DNA of 64,000 nt from Eulemur rufifrons (Eukaryota > Chordata > Mammalia > Primates > Lemuridae): assembly GCF_041146395.1 (NCBI RefSeq), contig NW_027182922.1:390001-454000 (forward strand). The letters run 5' to 3'. The notes beneath the pieces were generated by a model. The model was not told where the DNA came from. It worked only from the letters and a program-made list of their open reading frames with translations, and did not search any database. Of the stretch, positions 47,192-59,820 are shown piece by piece (the stretch's first letter is position 1; every line of letters begins with the position of its first letter). A program made the position numbers and the translations under genes.

Positions 47192-48920
47192 ATTCTCAGA
47201 CTTCTTGCTTTCTCAGAGTTTAGAAAGCCTACAATCCTCCCATGCCATGAGTTAAAGGGTGCTCTGCCACTGTGTCCTGCATGAAACCCAGGAATCCACA
47301 CCCAGCGTTCAATAGAGTGTGTTCCCGGGGACAATCCTATCCCCCTAACCCCCGCCCGCCGCCCAGTGCAGACAGGGCCTGTACGCTAAGTATAAGCACT
47401 GCCCCTAACAGATAACCCTCACCCTGAACATAACACCTAACCATGATCCTATTCCTAAACGTAAACCATAAACCTCCCCGTAATGCTAACTTATCCCCTT
47501 AAATTAACGTTAATGCATAACACCCTGAGAAGAAGCCCTATCCCATAATTCTAATCCTAAACCATAGTCATAACCATAACACCTCACCCCTATTTCTAAA
47601 ATGAAAACCCTAACTTTCACCCTACCACAACCCTAACCCTAACCCTATCCCCTAACCCTAAGCCCTCACCCTATCACTAATCTTCATCCCTAAACCGTGC
47701 CGTAATTTTAACCCTAAATCTAATTCTCAGACTTCTTGTTTTCTCAGAGTTTTGAAAGCCTACAATCCTACTAAGCCATGCATGAAAGCCGGCTCTGCCA
47801 CAGTGTCCGGCATGAAACCGAGAGGCCCATACACTGCGTGGGATAGAGTGTGTTCTCAGCGACCATCACAGACTCCTAACTTCGCCTCCTAGTGCATACA
47901 GGGCCCATGCCCTAAGCATAAACCCTACCCGTCACCCATAACCCTAACCCAGAACATAACACCTAACCCTGATCCTACTGCTCACCTCAACACGTAAACC
48001 TCACCGTAACCCTAAGTTCAACCCCTTATCTTAACGTTAATGCATGACACCCTGAGAACAAGCCTATACCGTAATTCTAACCCTAACTCCTAGCCATAAC
48101 CATAACACCTAATCCCTAATTCTGAAACGCCAACCCTAACCTTAACCCTACCAACACTAACCCTAACCCTAACTCTTAACCATAACACTAACCTTTACCC
48201 TAATGCCTAGAGATTTAACCCCAACACTGACCTACAGTTACACTAAACCTACCCTCTAATGCTAACCTTAAACCTGAACCATAAACCTAACCCTTAACCC
48301 TAACCCTATCCCTAACCCCCTTACCCTAACTCTAACTGTTAACCCTCACCCTAACCCTCAACCCTGACCCTAACCTTAAACCTTAATCCTAACCATGCGT
48401 GAGATGAGCCTCTGCCTTTGTCCTGCATGACAGTTGAAGCCCAACACCCAGGGTACGATGAAGTGGGGACCCAGCCTTGCTCCACACCCACAGTGCCCCG
48501 TACATTAGACAGGGCCCGTGCCCTAACACACACCGTTAAACGTAAGCCCTAACCCTATCTCTAAACCAAACCCTTAGTAAGCCCTGAATCTAACTCCTAA
48601 CAGTAACCCTAATCCCTGACCCTTACTCTTGCCTCTCACCCTAAACCTAAACCCAACCACTAAACATAATCCTAATCTCTAACCCTAACAGTAATCCTAA
48701 CCCTAATTCTAACCTAAAACCCTAACCCCTAAACCTAATCCTAGTCCCTAACACCTAACTTTACCCTAAACCCAATTCCAATTCTCAGACTTCTTCAATT
48801 CAAAAACTTAAAAAAGCCTACAATCCACCAATGCCGTGTCTGAGATGAGGGTCCGCCCCTATGTCCTGCATGACAGGCAGGCGCCAATGCCCAGGGTACT
48901 ATGGAGTGGGGTCCGGGGGT
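47192..48920 (-). repeat. Decayed edge of the telomere-like array
   Basis: Core B-like blocks at 47192, 47723 and 48781 are spaced 531 and 1058 bp, not 1.66 or 1.86 kb, and are more diverged (for example ACTTCTTCAATTCAAAAACT at 48788). A further core A/B-like block with CCATGCGTGAGATGAGCC lies near 48393. The array ends near 48920 in GGAGTGGGGTCCGGG. Confidence 0.8.
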
Positions 48921-48923
48921 CTG

Positions 48924-51150
48924 GAGGCTTGCTAAACTCCAGTTTGGAAGAATTGCTATAGTCATATATAGGGATGCTTACATTTACTGATAGAAAGCAA
49001 CTATTGGTGTGTGATTTGTAGGCTTGCCTTACTCTAGTTTGGATGAAGAAGCTGAATCATATATAGGAATATTAGCTTTGAGTTAGAGGAAGCATCTATG
49101 GGGGGTGCTTTTTTGGCTTGTTAAACTCTGGTTTGGAAGAAGTTCGAGAGTCTTATATAGGAACGATATCATTCATTCAGAGAAAGCAATTATAGGGAGT
49201 TGGTTTGTAGGCTTGCTAAGCTCTAGTTTGGAGGAAGGCGAGAGTCATATATAGGAACGCTTACATTCACATAAAGCGTCTACGGGGGGACGGTTTCTAG
49301 GCTTCCTAAACTCTAGCTTGGAAAAAGAGGACAGTTATGTATAGGAACTCTCGGCGGGGGATTTGTAGCATTGCTAAAATCTTAGATTGGAAAAGTTGCG
49401 AGAGTCATACATAGGAATGTTAACATTCACTCAATGAAAGCAACTATAAGGGGTGCTTTCCAGGCTGGCAACACTCTAATTTGGAAAAAGTGCGACAGTC
49501 ATATAGAGGAAGGCTTATATTCACTCAGACAAAGCAATTATGTGTAGGTGTATAGTAGGCATGCTAACTCTAGTTTGGAAAATTTCGAGAGCCATGTATA
49601 GGAAAGCTTACAGTAACTTAGAGAAAGCAACGAACGGGGGTGGAGTGTAGGCTTGCTAAACTCTAGTTTGGAGGAAGTGCCATAGTCCTATATAGGAACG
49701 CTTAAATTCGTTCAGAGAGAACAGCTGTCGGGGATTGGTTTGTAGACATAACTCAAGTTTGGAAGAAGTGCGAGAGACATATATAGGAATGTTTACATTG
49801 ACTCAAAGAAAGCAACTATGGGGGAGTGTTATTTTGGCATGCCAGATGCTAGTTAGGAAGAAGTACAAGACTCATATATAGGAACGCTTACATTCACACA
49901 GCGAGAGCAACTACGGAGTAGTGTCAGGTAGACATGTTAAAGTCTAGCTTGGGAGAAGTTCCAGAGTCCTATATAGGAAAGGTAACAGCCACTTTGAAAA
50001 AGCAAGTCTTGGCGGGTGGTTTGTACGCCTGCAAAACCCTGTTTTGGTTGAAGTGTGAGAGTCATATATGAGAACGCTTACATTCCCTCAGGGAAAGCAA
50101 CGATGGGGTTGTTTGTAGGCTTACTAAACTGCAGTTTGGAAGAAGCACGAGAATCACATATAGGAACACATACATTTTGACGCACTGAAAGTAACTATGG
50201 GGTGGTGTTTTATAGGCATGCTAAACTCTAGTTTGGACAAAGTTTGAGAATCACATATAAGAAAGCTTACAGTCACTTAGAGAAAGCAAATCTCTGGGTG
50301 TGGAATGTAGGCCTGCTAAACTCTATTTTGGTTGAAGTGTGAGAGTCATATATGGGAACGCTTACATTCACTCAGAGAAAACAACGTTTGGGTGGTGGTT
50401 TGTAGGGCATACTAAACTGTAGTTTGGAAGAAGTACGAGAGTCCTATATAGGAACACTTACATTCACGCAGAGAAAGCACTTATGGCGTCAGGTTTTGTA
50501 GGCATGCTAAACTGCAGTTTGGAAGAAGTTGGAGAACCTTATGCAGGAATGATTACCATCACCTAGGGAAAGCAACTCTCGGGAGATTGTTTGTACACAT
50601 GCTAAACTCTAATTTGGATGAAGTGTGAGAGTCAAACATGGGACCGCTTACATTCCCTCAGAGAAACAACATTGGGCTGGTTTTTGTAGGCATACTAATT
50701 AGTTTGGAAGAAGTACGAGAATGATATTTGGGAACGCTTACATTCACCCAGAGAAAGCAACTACGGGGTGGTGTTTTGTAAGCATGCTATAGTTTGGAAG
50801 AAGTTCTAAACCTGAACAGTCACTTAGAGAAAGCAACTCTTGGTGGGTGATTTTTAGGTCTGCTAAATTGTATTTTGAAAGAAGTACCAGAGTCATATAT
50901 ACTAATGCTTACATTCATGCAAAGAAAAAACTATGGGGTGATGTTTTGTGGGCATGTTAACCTGTAGTTTGGAAGAAGTTGGAGAGTCTTATTTAGGAAA
51001 GCTTACAGTCACCTAGAGAAAGCAACTCTCGGGAGATCCTTTCTTGGCCTGCTAAACTCTACTTTGCATCAATTGTGAGAGTCAAACATGGGAATGCTTT
51101 CATTCATTCAGAGAACACAACGTTTGGGTGGTGGTTTGTAGGCATTCTAA
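48924..51150 (+). repeat. Satellite 3, edge monomers (about 97 bp)
   Basis: Tandem units with the recurrent parts GCTAAACTCTAGTTTGGAAG, GAGAGTCATATATAGGAACG, CTTACATTCACTCAGAGAAA and GCAACTATGGGG. Here they are relatively divergent and show no clear partner in the rest of the window. Some units contain a perfect CC(A/T)6GG motif, CCTATATAGG (49687, 49968, 50443). Confidence 0.85.
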
Positions 51151-54100
51151 ACTGTATTTGGGAGGAAGTACGAGAGTCATATATCTGAACGCTTACATTC
51201 AGGCATAGACAGCAACTCTGGGGTCGTATTTTTTTGGCATGCTAAACTGTGGTTTGGAAGAAGTTCGAGAGTCTTATATAGGAAAGATTACAGCGACACA
51301 GAGAAAACAGCTCTCGGAAGTTTATTGGTAGGCCTGCTAAACTCTTATTTGGATGAAATGTGAGAACGCTTGCATTCATTCACTCAGAGAAAGAAACATT
51401 ATCGTGATGGTTTGAAGGCATAATAACTGTCGTTGGGAAGAAGTAGGAGAGTCATATATATGAACGGTTACATTCACGCAGAGAAAGCAACTGTGGGGTG
51501 GCGCAGGTATGCATGTTAATCTGTAGTTTGGAGGAAGTGCGAGAGTCATATCTGGGGAAAATTACAGTCACTTAGAGAAAGGAACCATCTTGGGCTGGTT
51601 TGTAGATCTGCTAAATTCTATTTTGGAAACAGAGTGTGAGTCATATATGGGAACGCTTATGTTCACTCAGAGAAAGCAACCACGGTGTGGTGTTTTGTTG
51701 GCATGCTGTAGTTTGAAAGAAGTTGGAGATTCTTATATAGGAAAGTTTACAGTCACCTAGAGAAAGCAACTCACGGGGCGTGGTTTGTAGGCCTGCTAAA
51801 CTCTAATTTAGATGAAGTGAGAGAGGCATATATATGAACGCTTATATTGATGCAGAGAAAGTAACTATGGGGTGGTGTTTTGTAGGCATGCTAAAATATA
51901 ATTTGGAAGAAGTTCGAAAGCAGACAGTCACTTAGAGAAAGCAACTCTCGGCGGTTCATTTTTCGGTCTGCTAAATTGTATTTTGAAAGAAGTACCAGAG
52001 TCATATATACAAACGCTTACATTCATGCAGAGAAAGCAACTGTGGGGTGGTGTTTTCTAGGCATGCTAAACTCTAGTTTGGACGAAGTTTGAGAATCACA
52101 TATAAGAAAGCTTAGAGTCACTTAGAGAAAGCAAATCTCTGGTGTGGAATGTAGGCGTGCTAAACTCTATTTTGGTTTCAGAGTGAGAGTCATATATGGG
52201 AAGGCTTACATTCACTCAGAGAAAGCTACGATGATGTGGTGGTTTGTAGGCATACTAAACTCTAGTTTGGAAGAAGTAGGAGAATGATATATGGGAACAC
52301 TTACATTCATGCAGAGAAAGCAATTATGGGGTGGATTTTTTGTAGCCATGCTAATCTCTATTTTGCAAGAAGTTAAAGAGTAATATATAGGAAAACGTAC
52401 CGTCATTTATAGAAACCAACTTTCGGGGGATGGTTTGTAGGCCTGCAAAACTCTACTTTGGAAGAAGGGGGAGAGTCATATTGGGGACTGCGTACATTCA
52501 CTCAGAGAAATCAACGATGGGGTTGTGGTTTGTAGGCATACTAAACTCTAGTTTGGAAGAAGTACGAGAATCATATATAGGAACGCTTACATTCATGCAG
52601 AGAAAGCAACTATGGAGTGATGTTTGTATGCCTACTAAACTATAGTTTGGGGGATGTTCGAGAGTCATATCTGGGAAGTTTACAGTCATTTAGAGAAAGC
52701 AACTCTTGGGGGGGTGGTTCGTAGGCCTGCTAAACTCTATTTTCAATGAAGTGTTAGAATCATATACAGGAACGCTTACATTCACTCAGAGAAAGCAACG
52801 TTGGGGTGGCCGTTTTTGAGCATACTGAACTCTACTTTGGAAGAGGTACGAGAGACATATACAGGAACGCTTACATTAACACAGAGAAAGCAAATACCGG
52901 GTGCTGTAGTGCAGGCATGCTAAACTATAGATTGGAAGAAGTTCGAAAGCTGACAGTCATTTACAGAAAGCAACTCTTGGCGGGTGATTTTTAGGTCTGC
53001 TAAATTGTATTTTGAAAGACGTACCAGAGTCATATAGACAAACGCTTACATTCATGCAGAGAAAGAAACTATGGGGTGATGTGTTGTTGGCATGCTAAAC
53101 TGCAGTTTGGAAGGAGTTCGAGAGTGTTATATAGGATAACTTACAGTCACCTAGAGAAAGCAACACTCGGGACAGCTTTGCAAGCCTGTAAACACTAATT
53201 AGCAGCAATTGTGAGAGTCAAACATGGGAACGCTTACATTCACTCAGAGAACACAACGTTTGGGTGGTGATTTGTAGGCATCATAACTGTAGTTTGGAAG
53301 AAGTAGGAGAGTCATATATATGAACGGTTACATTCACGCAGAGAAAGCAACTGATGGGTGGCGTATGTACGCATGTTAATGTATACTTTGGAGGAAGTTC
53401 GGGACTTATCTGGGGAAAATTGCAGTCACTTAGAGAAAGCAACCATCGGGGGCCGTTTTGTAGATCTGCTAAATTCTATTTTGGAAGAAGAGAGAAAGTC
53501 ATATGTGGGAACGCTTATGTTCACTCAGAGAAATCAACGATCGGGCAGTGTTTCGTTGGCATGCTAAACTGTAGTTTGGAAGAAGTTCGCGAGTCTTATA
53601 TAAGAAAGCTTACAGTCACCTAGAGAAAGTAACTCTCGGCAGATTGTTTCTAAGCATGCTAAACTCTAATTTGCATCAATTGTAAGAGTCAAACATGGGA
53701 ACGCTTACATTCACTCAGAGAACGCAACGTTTGGGTGGTGGTTTGTAAGCATTCTAAACTGTATTTTGGAGGAAGTAGGAGAGTCATATATACGAATGCT
53801 TACATTCATGCAGAGAAAGCAACTCTGGGGTCGCATTTTGTTGGCATGCTAAACTGTGGTTTGGAAGAAGTTCGAGAGCCTTATATAGGAAACATTACAC
53901 TGACACAGAGAAAACAACTCTCTGTAGTTTGTTGGTAGGTCTGCTAAACTGTAATTTGGATGAAGTGTGAGAATGCTTGCATTCACTCAGAGAAAGAACT
54001 TTGTCGAGGTGGTTTGTAGGAATAACAACTGTAGTTCGAAGAAGTAGGAGAGTCATATATGAACGGTTACATTCACGCAGAGAAAGCAATTGTGGGGTGG

Positions 54101-55340
54101 TGTATGTAATCATCATAATCTGTAGTTTGGAGGAAGTTCGAGAGTCATATCTGGGGAAAATTAGAGTCACTTAGAGAAAGGAACCATCTTGGGCTGGTGT
54201 GTAGGTCTGCTAAATTCTATTTTGGAAAAAGAGTGAGAGTCATATATGGGAACGCTTATGTTCACTCAGAGAAATCAATGATGGGGCGCTGTATTGTTGG
54301 CATGCCAAACTGTAGTTTGGAAGAAGTTCGAGAGTCTTATATAGGAAAGTTTACAGTCACCTAGAGAAAGCAACTCACAGGAGGTGGTTTGTAGGCCGCT
54401 AAACTCTAAATTGGATGAAGTGAAAGAGGCATACATGGATATCCTTCATTCACTCAGAGAAAGGTAAGTTGGAGTGGCGGTTTTTAGGTATACTAAACTC
54501 CAGTTTGGAAGAAGTACGAGAGTCATATATATGAACGCTTATATGGACGCAGAGAAAGCAACTATGGGGTGGTGTTTTGTAGGCATGCTAATATATAGTT
54601 TGGAAGAAGTTCGAAAGCAGACAGTCACTTAGAGAAAGCAACTCTTGGCGGTGGATTTTTAGGTCTGCTATATTGTATTTTGAAAGAAGTACCAGTGTCA
54701 TATAAAGAACGCTTACAGTCATGCAGAGAAAGCATCTGTGGGGTGGTGTATTGTAGGCATGCTAAAATCTAGTTTGGACGAAGTTTGAGAATCACATATA
54801 AGAAAGCTTAGAGTCACTTAGAGAAAGCAAATCTCTGGTTGTGGAATGTAGGCGTGCTAAACTCTATTGTGGTTTAAGACTGAGCATCATATATGGAAAG
54901 GGTTACATTCACTCAGAGAAAGCAATGATGGTGTGGTGGTTTGTAGGCATACTAAACTCTAGTTTGGAAGAAGTAGGAGAATGATATATGGGAACGCTTA
55001 CATTCATGCAGAGAAAGCAATTATGCGGTGGATTTTTTGCACCCATGCTAATCTCTAGTTTGGAAGAAGTTATATAGGAAAGCGTACACTCATTTATAGA
55101 AACCAATTTACGGGGGATGGATGGTAGGCCTGCAAAACTCTACTTTGGAAGAAGGGGGAGAGTCATATTGGGGACCACGTACATTGACTCAGAGAAATCA
55201 AGGATGGGGTTGTGTTTTGTAGGCATACTAAACTCTAGTTTGGAGGAAGTACCAGAATCATATATAGGAACGCTTACATTCATGCAGAGAAAGCAACTAT
55301 GGAGTGATGTTTGTATGCCTACTAAACTATAGTTTGGAGG
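51150..55340 (+). repeat. Satellite 3, left arm of large inverted repeat
   Basis: About 97 bp monomers in plus orientation. Position x here matches the reverse complement of about 115156 minus x in the right arm, checked at several places (52212 with 62944, 53735 with 61421, 53977 with 61179, 54487 with 60668, 55321 with about 59840). Within the arm a higher-order period near 2.69 kb is visible: 52212-52406 resembles 54909-55106, and 52430-52645 resembles 55117-55332. Confidence 0.85.
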
Positions 55341-56385
55341 ATGTTCGAGAGTCATATCTGGGAAGCTTACAGTCATTTAGAGAAAGCAACTCTCTGGGGG
55401 TGGTTCGTAGGCCTGCTAAACTCTATTTTCAATGAAGTGTTAGAATCATATACAGGAACGCTTACATTCACTCAGAGAAAGCAACGTTGGGGTGGTGGTT
55501 TGTAGGTATACTAACCTGTAATTTGGAAGAAGCAAAAGAATCACATATAGAACCGCTTACATTCAGGCACTGAAAGCCACTATGGGTTCGTGTTTTTAGG
55601 CATGCTAAACTGTAGTTTGGAAGAAGTTCGAAAGCTGTCACTTAGAGAAAGAAACTCTCTGCGTGTGATTTTTAGGTCTGCTAAATTGTGTTTTGAAATA
55701 AGTACCAGAATCATAGTTACAAACGGTTACATTCATGCAGAGAAAGAAACTATGGGGTGATGTTTTGTGGGCATGCTAAACTGCCCACAAAACTTCTAAG
55801 AAGTTCGAGAGTCTTATATAGGAAAGCTTACAGTCACCTAGAGAAAGCAACTCTCGGGAGATGGTTTCTAAGCCTGCTAAACTAATTTGCACCGATTGTT
55901 AAAGTCAAACATGGGAAGGTTTACATCCACTCAGAACGCAACGTTTGGGTTGTGGTTTGTGGCCATAATAACTGTAGTTCAGAAAAAGTAGGAAAGTCAT
56001 ATATATGAACGGTTACATTCACGCAGAGAAAGCAACTGTTGGGTACCGTATGTACGCGTGCTAATCTATAGTTTGGAGGAAATTCGAGAGTCATATCTAG
56101 GGAAAATTACAGTCACATAGCTAAATCAACCATCGGGGACTGGTTTGTAGGTCTGCTAAATTCTATTTTGGAAAAAGAGATTCATATGAGGGAATGCTTA
56201 TGTTCACTCAGAGAAAGCAACGATCCGGTGGTGTATTGCTGGCATGCTAAACTGTAGTTTGTAAGAAGTTCGAGAGTTTTATATAGGAAAGCTTACATTC
56301 ACCTAGAGAAAGCAACTTTCAGGATGTGGTTTATAGGCCTGGTGAACTCTAATTTGGATCAAGTGTGAGAGTCATACATACGAGT
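55341..56385 (+). repeat. Satellite 3, rearranged plus-orientation segment
   Basis: Same monomers and orientation as the left arm, but outside the simple mirror symmetry: 55790-56050 matches, in reverse complement, 59541-59820, which is out of order relative to the arms. It contains the fold-back hairpin at 55764-55795. Confidence 0.75.
55764..55795. repeat. Perfect 12-bp hairpin inside satellite 3
   Basis: Arms GTTTTGTGGGCA (55764-55775) and TGCCCACAAAAC (55784-55795) around TGCTAAAC. Other monomers read GCATGCTAAACTGCAGTTTGG at this place, so the right arm replaces normal sequence with a reversed copy of the left flank. Confidence 0.9.
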
Positions 56386-59300
56386 TCCAAAATACAGTTT
56401 AGTATGCCTACAAACCACCAGCCCAACATTGCTTTCTCTGAGTGGATATAGGCTTTCCCTTATATGAATCTCGGACTGCTTTCAAAATGCAATTTACCGG
56501 ACCTACAAAACACCGCCTGAGAGTTGCTTTCTCTCACTATAAGCTTTCCTATATATGACTTTGGAACATAGTTTAGCATGCCAACAAAAGGCCACCCCAT
56601 AGTTTGCGTGAATGTAAGCGTTCCTATGCATCACGCTCGTACTTCTTCCAAAGTATAGTACACCTACAAACCACCTCCCCAACTTTGCTTTTTCTGAGTG
56701 AATGTAAGCATTCTTTTATTCTCGTACTTCCTCCAAACTCCAGTTTAGTGTGACTAAAAACCACCACCGCAACCCTGCTTTCTCTGAGTGAATGTTAGCG
56801 TTCCCGTTTATGATTCACACTTCATCCAAAATAGAATTTAGCAGAACTACAAACCAGCCCCCAAGGGTTGCTTTCTCTATGAGACTGTAAGCTTTCCTAT
56901 TACTCTTAACTTCTTCGCAACTAGAGATTTGCATGCCTACAAAACACCACCCCATAGTTGCCCTCTCTGCGTGAATGTAAGCACTTGTATATATGACTCT
57001 GCTACTTCTTCCAAAATACAGTTTAGTATGCTTACAAACAACCAACCAAACGTTGCGTTCTCTGAGAGAATGTTAGCGTTCCCAAGTATGACTGTTCCAA
57101 ATGATGCAAAGTAGAGTTTAGCAGGCTTACAAACTATCTCTCGAAAGTTGCTTCCTCTGGGGGACTGTAAGCTTTCCTATAAAAGACTGTCGAACTTCTT
57201 CGAAACTACATTTCAGCACGCCAACAAAACATCACCACATAGTTTCTTTCTCAGCATAAATATAAGCGATTTTATATATGACTCTGGTACTTCTTTCAAA
57301 ATACAATTTAGCAGACCTCTAAATCAACCGCCGAGAGTTGCCTTCTCTAAGTCACTGTCAGCTTTCGAACTTCTTCCAAATTATATTTTAGCAGGCCTAC
57401 AAAACACCACCCCATAGTGGCCCTCTCTGGGTGAATGTAAGCGCTCATATATATGACTCTGCTACTTCCAAAATACCGTTTAGTATGCTTACAAACCACC
57501 ACCCAAAAGTTAAGTTCTCTGAGAGAATGTTAGCGTTCCCAAGTATGACTGTTCCAAATGATGCAAAGTAGAGTTTAGCAGGCTTACAAACTATCTCTCG
57601 AAAGTTGCTTCCTCTAGGGGACTGTAAGGTTTCCTATAAAAGACTGTCGAACTTCTTCGAAACTACATTTCAGCACGCCAACAAAACATCACCACATAGT
57701 TTTTCTCAGCATCAATGTAAGAGATTTTATATATGACTCTGGTACTTCTTTCAAAATACAATTTAGCAGACCTCAAAATCAACCGCCAAGAGTTGCATAC
57801 TCTAAGTCACTGTCAGCTTTCGAACTTCTTACAAATTATATTTTAGCATGCCTACAAAACACCACCCCATAGTTGCTTTCTCTGCGTCCATATAAGCGTT
57901 CATATATATGACTCTCGTACTTCTTCCAAACTGGAGTTTAGTATACCTAAAAACCGGCACCACAATTTACCTTTCTCTGAGTGAATGAAGCGTATCCATG
58001 TATGCCTCTTTCACTTCATCCAAATTAGAGTTTAGTGGCCCACAAACCACCTCCTGTGAGTTGCATTCTCTAGGTGACTGTAAACTTTCCTATATAAGAC
58101 TCTCGAACTTCTTCCAAACTACAGTTTAGCATGCCAACAATACAGCGCCCCATCGTTGATTTCTCTGAGTGAACATAAGCGTTCCCATATATGACTCTCA
58201 CTCTTCTTCCAAAATAGAATTTAGCAGACCTACACAACACCCGATGGTTCCAATTCTCTACGTGACTCTAATTTTTCCCACATATGACTCTCGAACTTTC
58301 TCCAAACTATAGATTATGATGATTACATAGGCCACCCCACAGTTGCTTTCTCTGCGTGAATGTAACTGTTCATATATGACTCTCCTTCTTTTAAACTACA
58401 GCATTTATTCCTACAAACCATCACGACAACGTTCTTTCTCTGAGTGAATGCAAGCATTCTCACACTTCATCCAAATTACAGTTTAGCAGACCTACCAACA
58501 AACTACAGAGAGTTGTTTTTCTCTGTGTCACTGTAATCTTTCTTATGTAAGGCTCTCGAACTTCTTCCAAACCACAGTTTAGCATGCCAACAAAATACGA
58601 CCCCAGAGTTGCTTTCTCTGCGTGAATGTAAGCATTCGTATATATGAGTCTCCTACTTCCTCCAAAATACAGTTTAGAATGCTTACAAACCACCACCCAA
58701 ACGTTGCGTTCTCTGAGTGAATGTAAGCGTTCCCATGTTTGACTCTCACAATTGATGCAAATTAGAATTTAGCATGCTTAGAAACAATCTCCCGAGAGTT
58801 GCTTTCTCTAGGTGACTGTAATTTTCCCCAGATATGACTCTCGCACTTCCTCCAAACTACAGATTAGCATGCATACATACGCCACCCAACAGTTGCTTTC
58901 TCTGCGTGAATGTAACCGTTCATATATATGACTCTCCTACTTCTTCTGAACTACAGTTATTATGCCTACAAACCACCACCCAAACGTTGTGTTCTCTGAG
59001 TGAATGTAAGCGTTCCAATGTTTGACTCTCACAATTGCTGCTAGTTAGAGTTTAGCAGGCTTGCAAAGCTCTCCTGAGTGTTGCTTTCTCTAGGTGACTG
59101 TAAGCTATCCAAATAACACTCTCGAACTCCTTCCAAACTGCAGTTTAGCATCCCCACAACACATCACCCCATATTTTCTTTCTACGCATGAATGTAAGCG
59201 TTTGTATATAAGACTCTGACACGTCTTTCAAAATACAATTTAGCAGACTGAAAAAATCACCCGCCAAGAGTTGCTTTCTCTAAGTGACTGTCAGCTTTCG

Positions 59301-59820
59301 AACTTCTTCCAATCTATAGTTTAGCATGCCTGCACTACAGCACCCTGTATTTGCTTTCTCTGTGTTAATGTAAGCGTTCGTATTTATGTCTCTCGGACCT
59401 CTTCCAAAGTAGAGTTTAGTATGCTCAAAAACGGCCACCCCAACGTTGCTTTCTCTGAGTGAATGTAAGCGTTCCTGTATATGATTTTAACACTTCATTG
59501 AAAATAGAGTTTAGCAGGCCTACGAACCACCCCCCGAGAGTTACATCCTCCAAACTATAGTTTAGTAGGCATACAAACATCACTCCATAGTTGCTTTCTC
59601 TGCGTGAATGTAACCGTTCATATATATGACTTTCCTACTTCTTCCGAACTACAGTTATTATGGCCACAAACTACAACCCAAACCTTGCGTTCTGAGTGGA
59701 TGTAAACCTTCTGATATTTGACTTTAACAGTTGGTGCAAATTAGCAGGCTTAGAAACCATCTCCCGAGAGTTGCTCTCTCTAGGTGACTGTAAGCTTTGC
59801 TATATAAGATTCTAAACTTC
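56386..59820 (-). repeat. Satellite 3, minus-orientation central segment
   Basis: The orientation flips near 56381-56386, where GAGTCATACATACGAG is followed by TTCCAAAATACAGTTTAG. Monomers are the reverse complement of those to the left. Two neighbouring segments of about 457 bp, about 56940-57400 and 57400-57860, are direct duplicates, sharing for instance GAGAGAATGTTAGCGTTCCC at 57064 and 57521. No other gene or element is seen here. Confidence 0.8.

Larger units (their letters stand above)
24970..48920 (-). repeat. Degenerate telomeric-repeat satellite with higher-order structure
   Basis: About 24 kb dominated by CCCTAA and one- or two-base variants on the plus strand (TTAGGG on minus). 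It is interrupted at fixed places by two non-telomeric cores: core A (about 180 bp; starts 25812, 27481, 29150, 32690, 36213, 37877, 39539, 41202, 44719) and core B (about 205 bp; starts 26513, 28182, 29851, 31718, 33382, 35253, 36915, 38579, 40241, 41904, 43757, 45420, 47192, 47723, 48781). Core A to the next core B is about 701 bp almost every time, and core B to the next core A about 960-970 bp. Perfect CCCTAA runs rarely exceed four or five copies, so this is an old, amplified telomere-derived array, not a functional telomere end. Confidence 0.93.

Noticed and set aside
24970..48920. A functional telomere or chromosome end
   Set aside because: Perfect repeat runs are only four or five copies long, the array has unrelated satellite on both sides, and non-telomeric cores recur throughout. 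It is interstitial or subtelomeric-derived.
52212..55376. 60-90 codon frames in satellite 3 on both strands
   Set aside because: They span several 97 bp monomers and recur with the monomer period; no start context, domain or conservation beyond the DNA repeat.
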